Assembly: GCF_048771995.1 (NCBI RefSeq)
Contig: NC_133026.1
Span: 11,600,001 to 11,664,000 of the forward strand
Reading direction: 5' to 3'
Length of the DNA stretch: 64,000 nt
Source: Taeniopygia guttata
Lineage: Eukaryota; Chordata; Aves; Passeriformes; Estrildidae
Of the stretch, positions 46,711 through 61,573 are shown piece by piece (the stretch's first letter is position 1; the number at the start of each line of letters is the position of its first letter). The notes under the pieces were generated by a model. The model was not told the DNA's origin. It worked only from the letters and a program-made list of their open reading frames with translations, and ran no database searches. The position numbers and the translations under genes were made by a program.

Positions 46711-47582
46711 TGCCCATGGCTGGGAAGCTTGCCTAAGGGACCTGGACAGGTTGTGCTTATCAGCCCAGTGCTATCCAGGACACCTACGGGTGCCCAGGGT
46801 TGGACGGACCCCTGGGACCCCAGGCCACATTACTGCAGGTGAAAAGAAGTCAAAATGGATGGTAAAAACAAACTCTTCTAGGAAAATAATATAGTTGATA
46901 AGTGGTGTCCAGAGGTTTCAAGAAAGACTGGGCTATGCTCACCCTTTAAAAGAAGGCAAGCAAGCAGAGATAGTGCCTATCCAAAAGAATTCCTGATCAC
47001 ACCCTACCTGTATGCAACATATGAGCAAAGAGTTCTGGAACAATGCCATTGATAATGACCTTATTAAAATGAGAACACTTTTGGGGTAGAATAGCCCTAG
47101 TTTTGGCTGCAATTTACCTTTGCAATTCATGTCCAAGAGAAACTTCCATACACACAGGAAAAAATAAATTCCTTAAGTTTATAAAATCTTTACTACCTTA
47201 TAATATTTCTATTTAGAGATTTTTTTTGGAGACTGGTTCATGATTACCAGGAGAATTAATATACCTGAGAATTCATCTACAGGATCCTTTAAGTTACAGT
47301 GAGGCATATAGTTTGTTTTAATATGTTTTTTGCTATGTATGGCATGCTTTTCATTTCATAATCTTAGTATCTTCCACCACAATGAAAAGTCTAGTCTGAA
47401 GCAAGAGAAAGTACTGTCTTCAGTTCCTAGCATTTTGTACTTTATGCAAACATGCTGAAGTCCTACAAAATACTGAGCATACAAATACTACTACTCATGG
47501 CAATTGTCAGTCAAATCATGTCTGAAACATTCTCAAAATATTTGTTTACACAGAAAGGAAGTCTATTTTTCACAGGCATTAG
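46711..47582. other. Intergenic DNA
   Basis: The first ~140 bases are GC-rich and may still belong to the LTR-like block before them. The rest is AT-rich with nothing recognised. Confidence 0.45.
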
Positions 47583-48171
47583 TGCTGGTTTTGACTGGGA
47601 TGGAGTTAATTTTCTTGACAGTAGATGGTATGATGCTGTATTTTGGATTTGAGCTGGAAACAGTGTTGATGATATAGAATGCTTTTGTTATTGCTGAGCA
47701 GGGCTTACCCAGAGCAAAGGCCTTTTCTGCCTCTCACCCACCCCACCAGCAAGGAGGCTGGTGCCCCAAGAGTCTGGGAGGTGACACAACTGGGACAACT
47801 GACTCCACCTGACCAAAGATAGATGTCCCATGCCACATGGTGTCATGGTCTGTGTATAAAGTTGTGGGGAGAGGAAGGAAGGATGGGAACGTTCGGACTG
47901 ATGGCATTTGTCTTTCCGAGTCACACTTGCATATGATGGGCCCTGCTGTCCTGGAGATGGCTGAATACCTGCCTGGCAATGGAAAGTGGTGATTGACTTC
48001 CTTATTTTGTTTTGCTTGTGTGAAGCTTTCTCCTCCCCTAATTACTTTATCTCAATCCATGAGTTTTCTCACTTTCATTCTTGCAATTATGTCCCCATCC
48101 TTTGGATGAGAGGGGTTAGTGAGTGATTGGCTCTGCGGGGCTCAGCTGCCAGCTGGAGTTAAAACACAACA
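47583..48171 (+). mobile_element. Avian ERV solo LTR
   Basis: Starts TGCTGGTTTTGACTGGGAT and ends TTAAAACACAACA. TATAAA lies at 47855..47860, and CTTTATCTCAA-type R/U5 sequence near 48045. The whole resembles a widespread bird LTR family (ERVL-type by recollection). No target duplication could be matched, so the ends are approximate. Old; no internal region adjoins. Confidence 0.75.
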
Positions 48172-51100
48172 ACATCTGTGAATACTTAAAAGTTATCCCA
48201 ACGTGGTTACCCTACTCTCACATTTTATCTTTCTTATTGTTTTTGTGGACAAAGGACTTTTCTCATAATTTGTATTCTTTCAGATTACTCATTTTGGCAC
48301 ATAGAAAGAAAAGCCATCAAGAACTGTTACCAGGAAGTACCTGTTCCACTTAATATTTTCGGGGTCGCAACCTATTTATTACCCAGCTACTCTCCCCTGG
48401 AACTTCAATGAAACACAATACACTTCACTGCAGTGATCGTGTTGGACATTTTGAAGTGCATTGTTCAAGACAGCTCTAATCTTCCAAGTCCTTCATGTCC
48501 ACTTACCAGGCATATTCTCCAGGATTCCTCTTTGTGTTCCACCGATGTTGGGTGAAATGGAGCAGACAATACATGGAGCACATAATGATGTCTTGGATGT
48601 CTTGAGATACGGCAACACCACTTCCACAACCCAACACCACTTCCACTCTTCCAATGTACACATCACTGGCACTTTAAAGCCCTTTGGGTGAAGTCAAATA
48701 TCTCCTTTCTCTTGGCCATCAGTACAGTAAAAGGCTTCAAAATGTATGGAAGCAGGGAGCAAACTGGACCTTCAAAAATGATTGATGGTCCCACAACATT
48801 ACTGGTGCCCTTGTCTGCAAGGCAAAAGTATTTCCCTTCTGATTCCAGAAAGCAGACAGAAAAGAGACAGTAATCTGATCAAATATAGCTATTTGGAATG
48901 TAGAGATGAGTGTTTGAACAGAGTTCCCTAGTATTCTTCCATAAGTGATGATTTTCCATATGATGACCTGTGTCGTGATTGATGTCCAGAGCATGGGAAG
49001 AGGATCAGACTGGCAGAGCACTTGTTTCTTTATGTGTGAGGGAATGTGCTCAAGATACTTACTATGGCCTTATAACACTTCATGCAGGGTAGATTGCACT
49101 TCATGCAATCTTCTTTATATTTTCAGTATTCTATGTGGTACATGCAATGCTGCCAAGCTAATGGCTACTTGGAAAGGCCTACTGGAGTTTGTGATTTTTT
49201 TTACTGCCAGTTGAAGCCTCCTTGATCTGCTAGTTAATTCTTTGTGATAGGCTGCACATGATATAAACAAGAAAAGATATAATGATGGCTGAATTTAAAA
49301 AAAAAAGCCCAATACATGTGGATGTATCAATTTCAAAGGAATCCACCTTAAAACTGCATTACAGTGGTAGTAAGAGTTTTCAGTTCAATAACATTAAATC
49401 AATGCAATTAGACAGAACAAACTGAATCAATGTGACACCTTGGAGAAGACATGACCTCATTGTTCATTGCTCGAAAAAAAAATCCTTTAGAAAGAACTAT
49501 TCATTTAACTATTCAGAAAAGGAGAAATATATAATTGGATTAAAAAAAAAATCATGCTTTTTGTTCTTTACCTAAAAGATTATTAATAATTGGTGTGACA
49601 ATCATGCAAACACTCTCAGAGCTTGCTATATGTTAGTGCCAGCAGTGCTAATTTTATTCAGACTGAATTGGCATCAGAATAAATACAGGAGAAAATATAT
49701 GGTATTTTTGCCACAAATAATTATACATAGTTTCATCACACTCCTTCTCCTTCCTATAAAACCATGTTTAAACATCTCCTTTCAAATGCAGATTTTGACT
49801 ATTTCTTACATATAGTAATATTCAGTTGTTTCTATGAATCATTTGCAAAATATAATGTCCAAATTTTTTGTGTTTGGACTGACATATTTAAAAAAAAAAC
49901 AAACTTCAGTAATTGTTGCAAAAATGGTATTGCCCAGGCAGTTTTAACCTCTGAAGACTTCACTTAGCAATTGGTTGTTTTTGCCTGCTCAACATAAAAT
50001 TTCTGCCCAAAGGACTAATCCTCTTTGGAAATAAGCCTGGATATGGATTCCTTAGCTTTAGACACTTAAGTGCAGGTAAAAGCACCTATTTTCCATTAGG
50101 ATCTTGTGGAGAAGACAAACTGTAAGAGAAAATATATCTCCTGAGCAGTCTGTATGCCTGTGTTCACAGCCTGCATCTCTACAGACAGCTTAGTTGGATT
50201 GCCATCTATGCTTTTTATAAACATACCAGAACATCTCCTGACCTGGAGATGACCTTTTTTTATTTATAAGAAACCTGGAAAGCCCAAACTTCACCTTTTT
50301 TATTCACTTTTTGACTGAGCTTAGGTTAAAAGCAATTCCAAGTTTAATTTGATTGATAATTAGGTTTATGAGTCCATTCTGAGCCATCCAGGATGTAGCT
50401 AGGCTAAACCTGTTATTCCTGTTACAGGTGGCCTGAATCCTTTGTGGGTACAAAATCTAATTTCACTCTAGTAAATAAAAAGAGGGCTGCCCCATGAGAT
50501 ATGATGTGATAAGATGATCATTACCATCAGGACAGAAGGAGGAGGTAGACTCACACTGGATATTCCCCTGCCTACGCAGAGGAAGAGCTGTGGCATTTAC
50601 TGAGGTGTTCCCTGAACATGCATTTGTGCTATGTAATACATAGAAAACACAGATAAACTTCTAGTAGAGAAGAGCAATGGAAAGAAATTAATTGCTGCTT
50701 TTTTGTTGCCAGCAAGTTTACTGTAGAGATAGAGCCTATATTTTTGGACAAAAGAGGACAAAGGGAGCAAAACAAAGACAAATAATGAACAAAAACTGTG
50801 GTAAGAGAAATTTCAATAAAATATAATTAAAAAGTCACATAATGCAGATGGTGAAATACTGAAACAGGTTGATCTCTTCAACCTAGAAGACTCATAACTC
50901 CAGTGGACACATCCCTGAGCCTTTTAATTTAACCTGAACCTAGCCCTACTTTGGACTGGGGACTCCAGACTTTCTGTTCAGCCTATCCAGTGATGTCATA
51001 GACGTTTATCCACCCCTGAAAGATGGCACAGTTATAGTCTACTTACAGGAGAAGATTGCAGCATCTACAGCAGCAGCTGTAGCACTCTGCTTCCTGCTGC

Positions 51101-54100
51101 TTCTAAACACTATGACATGCAGAATACACCACAGGCCAGTTTGCCACAGGATTCAAAGGTTTATAATCCTTTATCTTCACTGTTTGCTATATCTGGCATC
51201 CCTTGTGACAGGATAGGAAAAAGTCTGTGCATTGAGCATCCTTTCTATCAAAATTTGTGTGCACTCAGGCTTTTGTATATCTTTTCGAGATAATGAATTA
51301 TAGAGAGTGCCATTCAGCATTTCTCTAGATTTAAGTTGCAAGGTGCCATAGCACTGTTGTTTAGGCATGTTATGTTCTTGAATGAGCTTGCAGCACGTTT
51401 GAGCATGATTAGAAAGGTAGTTTATGACATTCAGCACAGAATAAAACAGATTATGAATTCTGTCCAGAAACAGTTGCTATACTGGCTTTCTCCCAATACT
51501 ATTTAAAACCTATTATTTAGCTGTTGGCTCCAACTTCTGTGCTTTGTTGTTCAGTGTAGTTTTTTTCCCTAGCACTCTTTTGAGAATAATTTAAAAGATC
51601 TTCTGCTGCAGAGGCTGGTAGCTGATTTCGAAATGCTTCATAAAAGCCATCGCATCTGCTGATGAAAGCGTGCCTGTGTGGTGATACCATGCAATACTAT
51701 TGAGGGAGATATACTGCAAGCGTAAAAATGAAGCCTTCTGAATTTTGCATTTAAAATAAAACTATAACATTTCTTTAAGCGTGGCAATATCCTTTCTATG
51801 AAATTTCCAGGAATCTCAAAACTGTGGTTTAATTTGTAACTGCGTAAAGTTTCAATGAAACATGCAATTCCTACTAATCTAATAAAAGCTGCTAAATTCT
51901 AGTAAGATGACATAATCTGATTTTACTTTAAAAGTCACACAACCTAAACAATTATGGCCTGAAGTAACATACTGAATGCAGTAGTCTAGTTATATAGCCC
52001 TGATTTATAGCAGTTGATATTCTGGGAATGTCCTTATACTCCTCTTCCTTTTTGTTGACCCCTGAAGATACACTTGTAAAAAGAAAAGCATACTGCATGT
52101 TCTTTGCTTAGCCTCACATTAGAAGGATTAGAATTCCTAACCGACCTGAGCAAAACCTGTGTAGGTAAAAATATTTAATTGTCACTTACTCTTTGGATAA
52201 GGCCCATAAAATTACCAAGTGTTTTGCAACCTAGTGGATTTCAGAATGCCATTTGGTTTGGTTGATCAAATTAAGTAAAATGAAAGGACAAATACCTATA
52301 AATAATTCAAACACAATTTCAGAATTAAAGAATTTGATGTTTATTTAAATCTTATGCTGAAGACATGGATATAATGTGCAAATACCTGACATTTAGTAAA
52401 GCTGGAAGAGTGTAATGACATCTGTTTTGGGAAGCATAGAGGTCTAGAGGTGTACATCACTGTACAATAGTTGAAAAGTTCTAGATATGTTTAAGAAAAT
52501 CATTATGATTTACCTGAAATTTCTGACTACTGTTTACCTTGCTCTCTATTTTCAACTTAAGTTGCACTATTTTTCCAAAGATATAAATACATATCCACCC
52601 AAACACAAGCTTAAAAAATGAACTTAAACTCCCCAAATTAACAGCTTCTTTTAGATATGACATAATGACTTATCACTGTTACATGAAAAGGCAATGTAAT
52701 CCCATGAACTCACCAATGTCAAAAGCATGACTACAAAACCTGAGTAAAAGAATCCCAGTATTTTTAAGAATTCTCCTTTATTCTAGAATTTGAGTTAAAT
52801 CTTAAAATATTTGCTTGTTTCCCAGTGTAAAATGCAGTTATAGAATTTGCAAGCAGAAATAGTTCTGTGTCTATTAATACGTTGACTAAAATGATATATC
52901 ACTTGAAAGTCACTTGAGCTGTACATCAATCAGGACAGTTTGTAAATGAACTAGCTCAGTGTACTTGAAGATGAATGTGAATACTTTTTCAGACTTTATT
53001 GTTCATCCCTCTGGCCAGTATTGACCTGATAAAATGTTTTACTAACTGTCTTCATAGCTCTCACTTTGTACCCATAAAAATGGGTTGCTTGGCTGGACAA
53101 GAGGACCAGTTTCCTTTGCTTCCTTAATAATGAATGACTTGGGGCAGTTGACAGGACTGAAATATTTTATTTTAACTACCCTTCGACTCTTTGTTTTAAC
53201 CTTCTTTTCCCCACCTCTGAACATGAACTGAGTTGCCTTGCTGAAAATTTTACATGTAGAAATGCAAGAACATAGAAGCAACAACCAGGGTTGTTTAAAG
53301 TAATAAATATATTTGGCAAGGATGCACCATGGACCACTACAGTCTTGATTGTGCACGGAATGTGAAGTCTGATTATTTTCTTTCATTAGTTTCCAGGTCC
53401 TGCAACACAATGTCCATGCTGCACACATGGATATCAATCAGCTCCCTCATCCCAATCAATTACATTCCCACCTTCAAAACATGAAGAAACAATAGCATAA
53501 ACCTGAATGAAAATTATAAAAATATAATATTCTACTATATTTGCCTGGCTGTACACAGTTCTTCACAGATCATGACAGATGACAAAGAGCAACATAGATA
53601 TTCCACATTGTCAAAGTCTTGCTGTTTGTTTAAAAGTCATTAATTGTTAAACGATCGGCACAGTGGCTGTTGCAAAAAATACTTTTTTACTAAAATTAAA
53701 AAAAATAACTAAATAAAATTTATTTCATATAAATAAATAAATAAAATTTAATATAATATTCAAATAAGAAAAGGCTAATATTTACCTATCTGGAGTAAAA
53801 TATTTTCTTTTACAGCCTATTCAGACCTAACATACATCAGGCAGTCTGTAACCATAGCAATCATCTGTATTGACAAAGAACCCAGGTAGGCTAAGCAAAA
53901 AGAGGGATTGCAGAGCAGGGAAAGATCTGATTGGTGCAGCTGTGCATGCTTTGGACAACATGAGGATATTGGCTCCTGTTGACTGGAGATGCTCAAACAG
54001 TGAAAGATTTCTCAGCGAATGTTAGCTAAAAATTAGAAATTGCTTGATTTCAACTCTGTTTACTTTTGCTGCAGAGCTTTAGACTTCAATTTCTTGAATC

Positions 54101-57100
54101 TCTCTATTTGCATATCAACCTGCATAACAAGATTGAGTATTAGAAGCATTTGTACAGAACATAATTAAGATAGATGGTGAGTTAATCTACAGATTATGTT
54201 ATGGAAAAAGGATCCCCAAATTATGTTTGGAGCCGAACATACCAAAGATAACCAATCACATCTTTAGCAATTGGGTCAGGTATGGCCTGGCAGTAACTTG
54301 AAATTGCATCCCCCTCTGAGGCTATGAAACATTAAGCCCAACTGAACAAGGACATAAAACTCTGCCTGTTGCTATAATTTTGATCAGTAATAATTAAGTT
54401 TGGGGAAAAAAAGGATTAAACTAGCAGACCCATAAAAGGGTAATTATACAAGTTTAGGGTGTCACTGACTTTACCAATTTCTTTTATTATGTTCATTCTT
54501 GCTGTCTCAGTATTAAAAATAAGAATGTGTTGGTTTCTCAGCTGCAAATTCCCCAGCTGAAGTGAGATCTTCTAGCAACTACATCATCCAGGCTGGAGAT
54601 TTGTGTTCTAGTACAGAAAAGATCAAGTCCATCTACAATCTCCTGGTTGACAATTTATGATGAGGATAAACTCTTTCAAGGAACATCCATCTTTCATCCC
54701 AGCATCCATAGCATCTAATAAAAGAAAAACCCAATCCATATTTGCTTTCTCGAGTAATTAATACTGTAACTGTTTTTACCAGCAGCTCTGAAGGATCCCA
54801 GTTTTAGGCATTTTTTTGGGTGAATTACGTTACATTCTATTATTAGAAACAAGTGTGTAAAGATCCCAAATTAAGCTCTACATATGAATACATTCTAAAG
54901 GCCAGTGACACAAGAGACAAGGAACCACCATCACAGACAGTGATTGCACACTATCATCTGGCTATTATCCATGAGCAATGGCCTAGTGGGAAGGACTGGC
55001 TGACAGAATGTGTAAGACTCAACTGCATCTGGAATATGGACAGGACCCACCAATTATTTCTCCTTCTTCCTTCAAGATACTTAAAATACTTCTTATTGGT
55101 GGCAGATTAAAACATGACTGTTGTTTTTCAGCAGAGCAAATTTCCTCAAGGGTCTTTAAATGTGCCTGGCAGGGTGGGAAGAAAACAAGACCCACTTTGA
55201 CCCTAGACCATACTACATTTTCACAAATATAAATATAAAGTGCATCTATCACACCATGTGTATTGCAGAGCAGATCCCAAATGCCAAATTACCTGCATCC
55301 TTCTGTGTGTTTGTGTGCATAAAACCCCACATTACAAGCACACACACAGTCACGCACACATTAGGTACTTAAACAAAGTTTAGAAAGCACAATTTCTATA
55401 TTGAAGTTGAAAGTTTATATTATTAAATTTACTTAGTATGAATAAGATGGGAAATGGATGACTGAAGATTCAAAAGTCACACCTTCACATCTTTGTAAAA
55501 TTCAATTTTAAAAATGAATTTACAAATGTATTATATACTCCTGAGTTGTATAGAAACAATTTTTTTTTTTTAAGACGAAAATAAAAAGAAAACCACAAAA
55601 TTTTCTAATTGCATATTCCTCAGTTAAGCACTAAAGTCATGAGGATATCTTTGTCCTGGAAAGGAAGATAGAAGAGCTACAAGATTTACTTCCACATACT
55701 TCATTCTCATTTCAGCTTCAATTTTGCTGAATGTACATGCTGTAGCATTAAACTTAGCTAAAAATGCTGATAACAGTGTTAGGAATTGCAGCCTAGAAAT
55801 GGCTTACAGTGTGAGAAATTACAGCTAGAAGGGACTCTCTAGATTAATTTATTATTCTCAAATTGTTTCTGAATAGAAAATATTATTTTCCAGCAAAATC
55901 CAAAAATTATTTTGCTAGTTCACCAAAGACTTGAACACAACTGCTCAATAATTCATTCACTCCAGACAAGACTGGTTCATGAGGTGTCTCTATTCTGTTA
56001 ATTCTGGTAGAAGTTCATGCTAATCATAGTACCTATAACTTCCTGTGAGCTTGCACTTTAAAATATCATCTTATATAAAAAGCTCTGCTAGTCTATTTAA
56101 TGATCTGTTGGCTCTGTAATAGTAAAACCACCCTTAGTTCAAATTCAGGTACCTGTATTTTATTTCTTTTATCTGTGGCTCATCTATCAGAAACAAGTCT
56201 ATGTACAAATTTCAAAATCCTGAGCCTACAGAATCTACAATATATAAAAAATTAACACAGATAGTCTAGAATGAAGATCTTGACTCACTAAAAAGAATGA
56301 CAAGACAAGCATGGTGTTACAGAATATACAGCCATAGACTAAAAATCTGGTGGAGACCACACTGATTCCAGTTTGAAATTTTTCACATCGGGTCACACAT
56401 TTTCCCAGAACATTTCTCACTCCCACTTCCCACAAGTATAAAGTACATACTTGAGAAAAATACCCTGTTTCTATTGCTGCTGGCATGGAGCTGACCAAAA
56501 TTCTGCAGAAGATTTTCATGTGGTTAACTATGTTCACTAAAAACATCATTAGCATTCTAGTGTTTATTTACAGACTTCATTCTCAATCTCATTTTGTCTG
56601 TGCAAAGTAGATTGAGGATCCCTCTATTCTCAATTTTCTTCTGCTGCATAGGAAGCACACCCTTCTCTTTGGTAAGATAAACAGCCAGAGATCCTTCCTT
56701 TAAGAATAGAGACAAATTATACAGTCCTTTAGTTACAGCTTTTCTCTGAGCCCTCTTCAGTTTATTAACACCCTTCTTGAATTATGAATAGAGCTGTGGG
56801 TAAAGGATCCTTCTGTTCTCAGAAATTCCACACACCTTTATTCATCTGCTTAGTCTATTTGTTGACTGGAGTAGGATACAAAAATATCTCCATTGCCCTC
56901 TTCCCCTGTATTGAGCAAATTTCCTGTATATCACAATTATTTCAGTCAGCTTTGATTGTTAAACTTAAGAAGTGTGCAAGGTTCCTTTTAAAGGAGATTG
57001 AATACAAACCTCATGTTTTACTCATACTTTCATTTATGTGCTCATAAATCCATTTGACTGTTCCTTGTTTAGTCCAGGGTTGTTCTGGCTTCCAGAGCTG

Positions 57101-57564
57101 CTCCTCCTAAGGAGAGAAAGTTCTGAGCCCTGCTTCACAACCACTCACCTAGAAAAGAGAAAAATTCTTCAGCCTTAGATACGGACCCACCTGCCTGAAA
57201 AGCAACATGACTTATCAGGAAGGAAAGTGCATGGAATGGGATACGTTTGCACACACATGCAGATGCACGTGTTTAAGCATAAAGGTTCATAATGGCATTA
57301 TTCATATTACACCAATTTAGTGCAGAGGAAAAAAAATTCAAACTTTAGCCATGGAAGTAAATGTTCACATTGAAGAATTAAATATATGCAATTCACTCTT
57401 GCTTGACTTTCAATGAAAATCATAGCTTTAGTCATGGGCTTATAAAATTCCTTGTTATTTAGGCTTTCAAATATTTTCTGCTTTTACAAGTACGCCTACT
57501 TCATAATTATATAATAGTGTTTTTATCAATATAGTGAATATAACACAAATTTCCAGACAGAAAG
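48172..57564. other. AT-rich intergenic DNA
   Basis: No gene, RNA gene or clear transposon recognised in over 9 kb. A weak CR1-like block near 55815..55850 and a possible LTR-like block near 54200..54420 were considered and not called. A small 17-base tandem occurs at about 48611..48648. Confidence 0.5.
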
Positions 57565-58026
57565 TGATGCCTTGTGAAGGCTGGCCAAAACAGAGATTAG
57601 ACAGAACTAAATAATAAAGCAGGTATTTATTAAGAGGCCTTGGGGCTATCCAGGCTATCCAGAGTCCTGCTGGATAACTTGGATAGCACAACCCAAAATG
57701 GCCACAAAAATGGATGACCAGTCATGGGGTCTCACACCTTTATAAGTTTTGATTCATATTGGAGTATAGCATATTTGAGTTAATTATCCAATTACAGCTT
57801 TAGCCCATGAAGTCACATCCTTCTTGTTTTTCTCTCTTCAGTCCATGTTGTTTATGCTCTTGGGCCTGAGATCTGGATTGGTTGTCCTTGGTCCCCAGCT
57901 GGAGAAGGAATTGTTTTGTCTCCCTGCTCTGTGAAGAGAGCTTACTATCCTCTAATATGAAGCCTAGACTTACACACTAAAGCAGAGCAGAATCTGAAAA
58001 ATATAAAAGCTAAACCTGAGGCATCT
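57565..58026 (-). mobile_element. Songbird-type ERV solo LTR
   Basis: 462 bp flanked by AAAG direct repeats (57561..57564 and 58027..58030; the fifth base differs, G versus T), which fits a 5-bp target duplication with a change. On the minus strand, TATA (CTTATAAA, 57746..57739) precedes AATAAA (57631..57626), and the end is AGGCATCA. The ends are inverted copies (TGATGCCT / AGGCATC-), with the starting TG mutated to AG. Resembles a known songbird LTR family. No internal sequence remains. Confidence 0.8.
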
Positions 58027-61000
58027 AAAGCACAGATTACAGAAGATTTTATCAAAAATTAATTCATTATTTCATTTTCCAAGGATGGAAAATGAGAAAA
58101 AGATACTGGAAATTTAGGTTTGAGAAAAAGAGGTTTTTTAAAATGTATTGCCTATCCTTTATCAAAATGTTTCCTGCTGTGTTCATCTTTTCAATTGCAA
58201 TGAAGCAGACCTTCAGATGTGCTTCTCTTTGATGCATATTTTCTACCTTTTATGAATCTGCATCTAATACATGGTTTGTCTATTCAATGTATCAATACTT
58301 TGGAAGCTTTCTTTGCCCTCCTCAAGGAGCTGAGCTGCTCTGTCAGAAACGTTTCAGTGCTCAGCATTGCAATGCCTGTGCTACTTTTCTGAACATCTGC
58401 CTGTACCGAGCCAACGCATCACACCTGTCTGTCAGGAAAGACAATAAAAGCAAAGACAATCCTGTGCTCATGAAATTAAAATTAATAAGTAGCAAGCCTG
58501 TCAAGCACAACATGCATGGCCCCAGTGTAGCCTCCAGGGTTTCCTTTTCTCAGGCATTGCCAACAGCTGCAGGTTCTAAGGTCTAATTGTCATCAAATCT
58601 ACAAAAACAGCCTGTATTGCTTATCACCCCTGATCTTTGTCTTCCACATGGCAGCACCTGAGTACCTTAGAATCCTTGCTCACAGTGTATTCCTCCTCGT
58701 AATATGTATTTTCAAAATGCCTTTAGCTAATAGAGCTGTTCCATTTGCCTCATGGGTTCCCATCTACTCATGCAAATATCTTAGCTCAATCATGCATTTC
58801 TTCAGCTAATCACCCAGATGTATACCTGTGGTAAAGCTGTAAGAACCTGGAAAAATCTTCCTACTGAGTAACTTGTCATTAAGCAGGAAATAGCTGCAAA
58901 GACCAGTTAAATCCCATCTGTAACTTTAAAGCAGGAAACAAATGAGGACAGCCAGGAATGAATTATTTAACAATCTTCAGTCAAGTCAAAAGGTGTCCAA
59001 AGCTACCAGATTTCATGCTTCTCATCATTAATAGAATTGTTCAAATGCATCAGGGTTAGGGAAAGGTTTTGTGAAAGTTGTAATGAGACAATTTAGAAGA
59101 AGTAGATTTTACCCACTTAAAATATTCAAAGAATATAATTTTAGGCATATAATGAACTTTTTATTGAACATTTGCTATTACTGTCAGGACTTGAAAATGT
59201 ATCAAATCATTCCCACAAACAATATGAATATAAGACAGGATAAAGATAGAAATGCTTTGACCTGTCTGATGTGAATGGATTTCATAATTATAAAATGTCC
59301 GTAGCTACCTACTTAATATCAAAAGATATATCTTTTATATATCTTTTCACATGCACAGACACATATATAGTAATTTCTTCTAGCTTCAGTTAAAGATGGA
59401 AATTTATAAGTCATACTGAGATAAAAGTTAGAACTGGAATTTCCCATTAAATATTTGCTTTTCTTTGTACATTGATATAAAGTTTAAGATCCCTGTGCTG
59501 ATGTAATCCCAAACACATTAATCAGTACACTGCCATTTAAGCTCATGACCTAATATTTCAATTAATAGCTTTTTTATACCTGTTTTCTCCTCTACCCTTC
59601 TCTACTTCTTTTAAATAAGTTTTCCTACATAATTTTTGCCATGAGCTGGTCAGAAAGTCTTTCATGCAGAAATGCTGACAAAATGTGGATTCTGCATTTT
59701 TTGTATGGATGCTGTTATGTCGCTGTTCATTCCACTCAGTAATAGCTGGAGGTTTCAAAGAATGCAGCATAGTAAAAGGAAGAAGCTGTAAGTCTACAGC
59801 AAAAATTGCTTTTCACATAATTTTCCATAATTTCTAATTTCTTCTACTTTGCTTTTAGTACTCAATATTTATTCCAAAAAATGCCAAATTTAATGCTCAT
59901 TTTTTCCAGAGATTTCATAAATCATGTTGGCTTTTAAGTTTAGAAAAATGTTATCTTGGGTAAAATCTTAGACTTCCTAACACATTTTTGTTTCTTGTGT
60001 ACACTTCTAGTTACCACCTACTTACCACTCTTTCACATGGTCCATGAGGCATTCTCCTGGATATGTGATAAATAGCAGTGAAATTTATTAGTCTGTTTTA
60101 TAAAGAAATGTATGATTAAAAAAATAGCTACTAGTTTCTTTGTGTTTTTTTCTTCTTTATTTACTCTGTATTAAAAATTTCCTAATAATTTTACCCTGGT
60201 TTTTATAGTAAAATAGTAAACACATGACAATGGCATGATGTCTCACATTATCAGTATTATAAAATAGCAATTAACAACAGTAAATAATAAAGGAGCACTC
60301 AAAAAATTGACAGAGTTTAGTGGTCAATTTATTTACAAAAAATGTTAATACTGCTGACCTGTGGTGTAAAAAAAGAAATCTGTAAATGTCTTTAAGAAAA
60401 ATGCAATATTAAATGCTGCAATTTCCTTTTGGAAAGTGTACATTTTTCTGTTGTTGTTTTGTGAACTTTGTCCTTCCAACTGTATGTTTTATATAGCTTT
60501 TGCCTTGGAACTCCCTTGTTTCAATCCCCTAAAACTGTCAAGTGTGACTCCACCTGCTTTATTGTTCCCATAAATTCATATGAAACTAGTAGCTAAATCC
60601 AATTTGTGTCATTCTGTCTCTCTTTGTAGCCTATTCTAAATCTCCCAGCATGTTTCACAAAAGTAGAATCCTATTAAGGCCAAATAACCACCACTGTATT
60701 TTATTCCATGGTTATTACACCCTGCTACTGTCACAGCTCTTAAAGACTCTTGTCTTTCCATGAATCTATGATGGTCAAAACCTGAAAATCTCATTACTAC
60801 CCTTCTGTTCTGTTTTTTTTCCATGTAATATCCATTTCTCCTATACTATTTTATAATTAACTTAGGTGTTATGTTTAAGCTCAATGCTTTGTCAAATTTG
60901 CCAACCTGTAAAATGCTACAGGTTAACATGAAAAACCTGTAGACTTCAGATAAGCGTGGTCTATGAAGCTGATGTTCCTGTAGTTTTACTTAAGTTCTTT

Positions 61001-61384
61001 GCTTTCAATGTGCTTTAATTTAAGAATTAAGAATAGTATTTTTTCTTTATTATTTCCAATTATAAATTGGAAAACATTGTGAATTTCAATGAAAGTCCTA
61101 CTATCTGGACTAAAACTCGTATAAAATAGCTGGATTGAAACCCATGAAGAGCTGTTATAAACAGGGTAATATCCATGAAGCATTGAAAAATCATCAATCA
61201 TATGTATTAAATGAATGCCAGTCATTGTTTAAAAAAATTGAGAAAAGAAAAAAAAAAAAAGAGAACATTTTAAAACACTTCTCTTTAAGTTTTCAGTGTG
61301 AAATTGAACATCTCACGATGCAAATGTCTAGGAAACTCATCTCCATGTGGTGTCCTTGATGACTTTTGTGAGATTAGATAGATT

Positions 61385-61430
<46 letters not shown>
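61385..61430 (+). repeat. (GATA)n microsatellite
   Basis: 46 bases, about 11.5 perfect GATA units, preceded by a degenerate copy. Likely polymorphic. Confidence 0.95.
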
Positions 61431-61542
61431 ATGATGCACATGCAGAGAGCGAGAGAGAGTGGAATGTGCTCATTGGAACTGTATTCTAGAAGCTCCAAAA
61501 CAGAAACAGTTAGTCAGGTTTTTTGTTTGGTTTCTTTGGGGT

Positions 61543-61573
61543 TTTTGTTTGTTTGTTTGTTTGTTTGTTTGTT
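61543..61573 (+). repeat. (TTTG)n microsatellite
   Basis: About seven TTTG units running into a T-run. Simple repeat about 110 bases from the GATA array. Confidence 0.9.

Noticed and set aside
54200..54420. Possible old LTR
   Set aside because: ACATAAAACT-like box but no matching ends, polyadenylation signal or family resemblance.
55815..55860. CR1-like AGAAGGGACTCTCTAGATTA block
   Set aside because: Too short and diverged to tell from chance without alignment.
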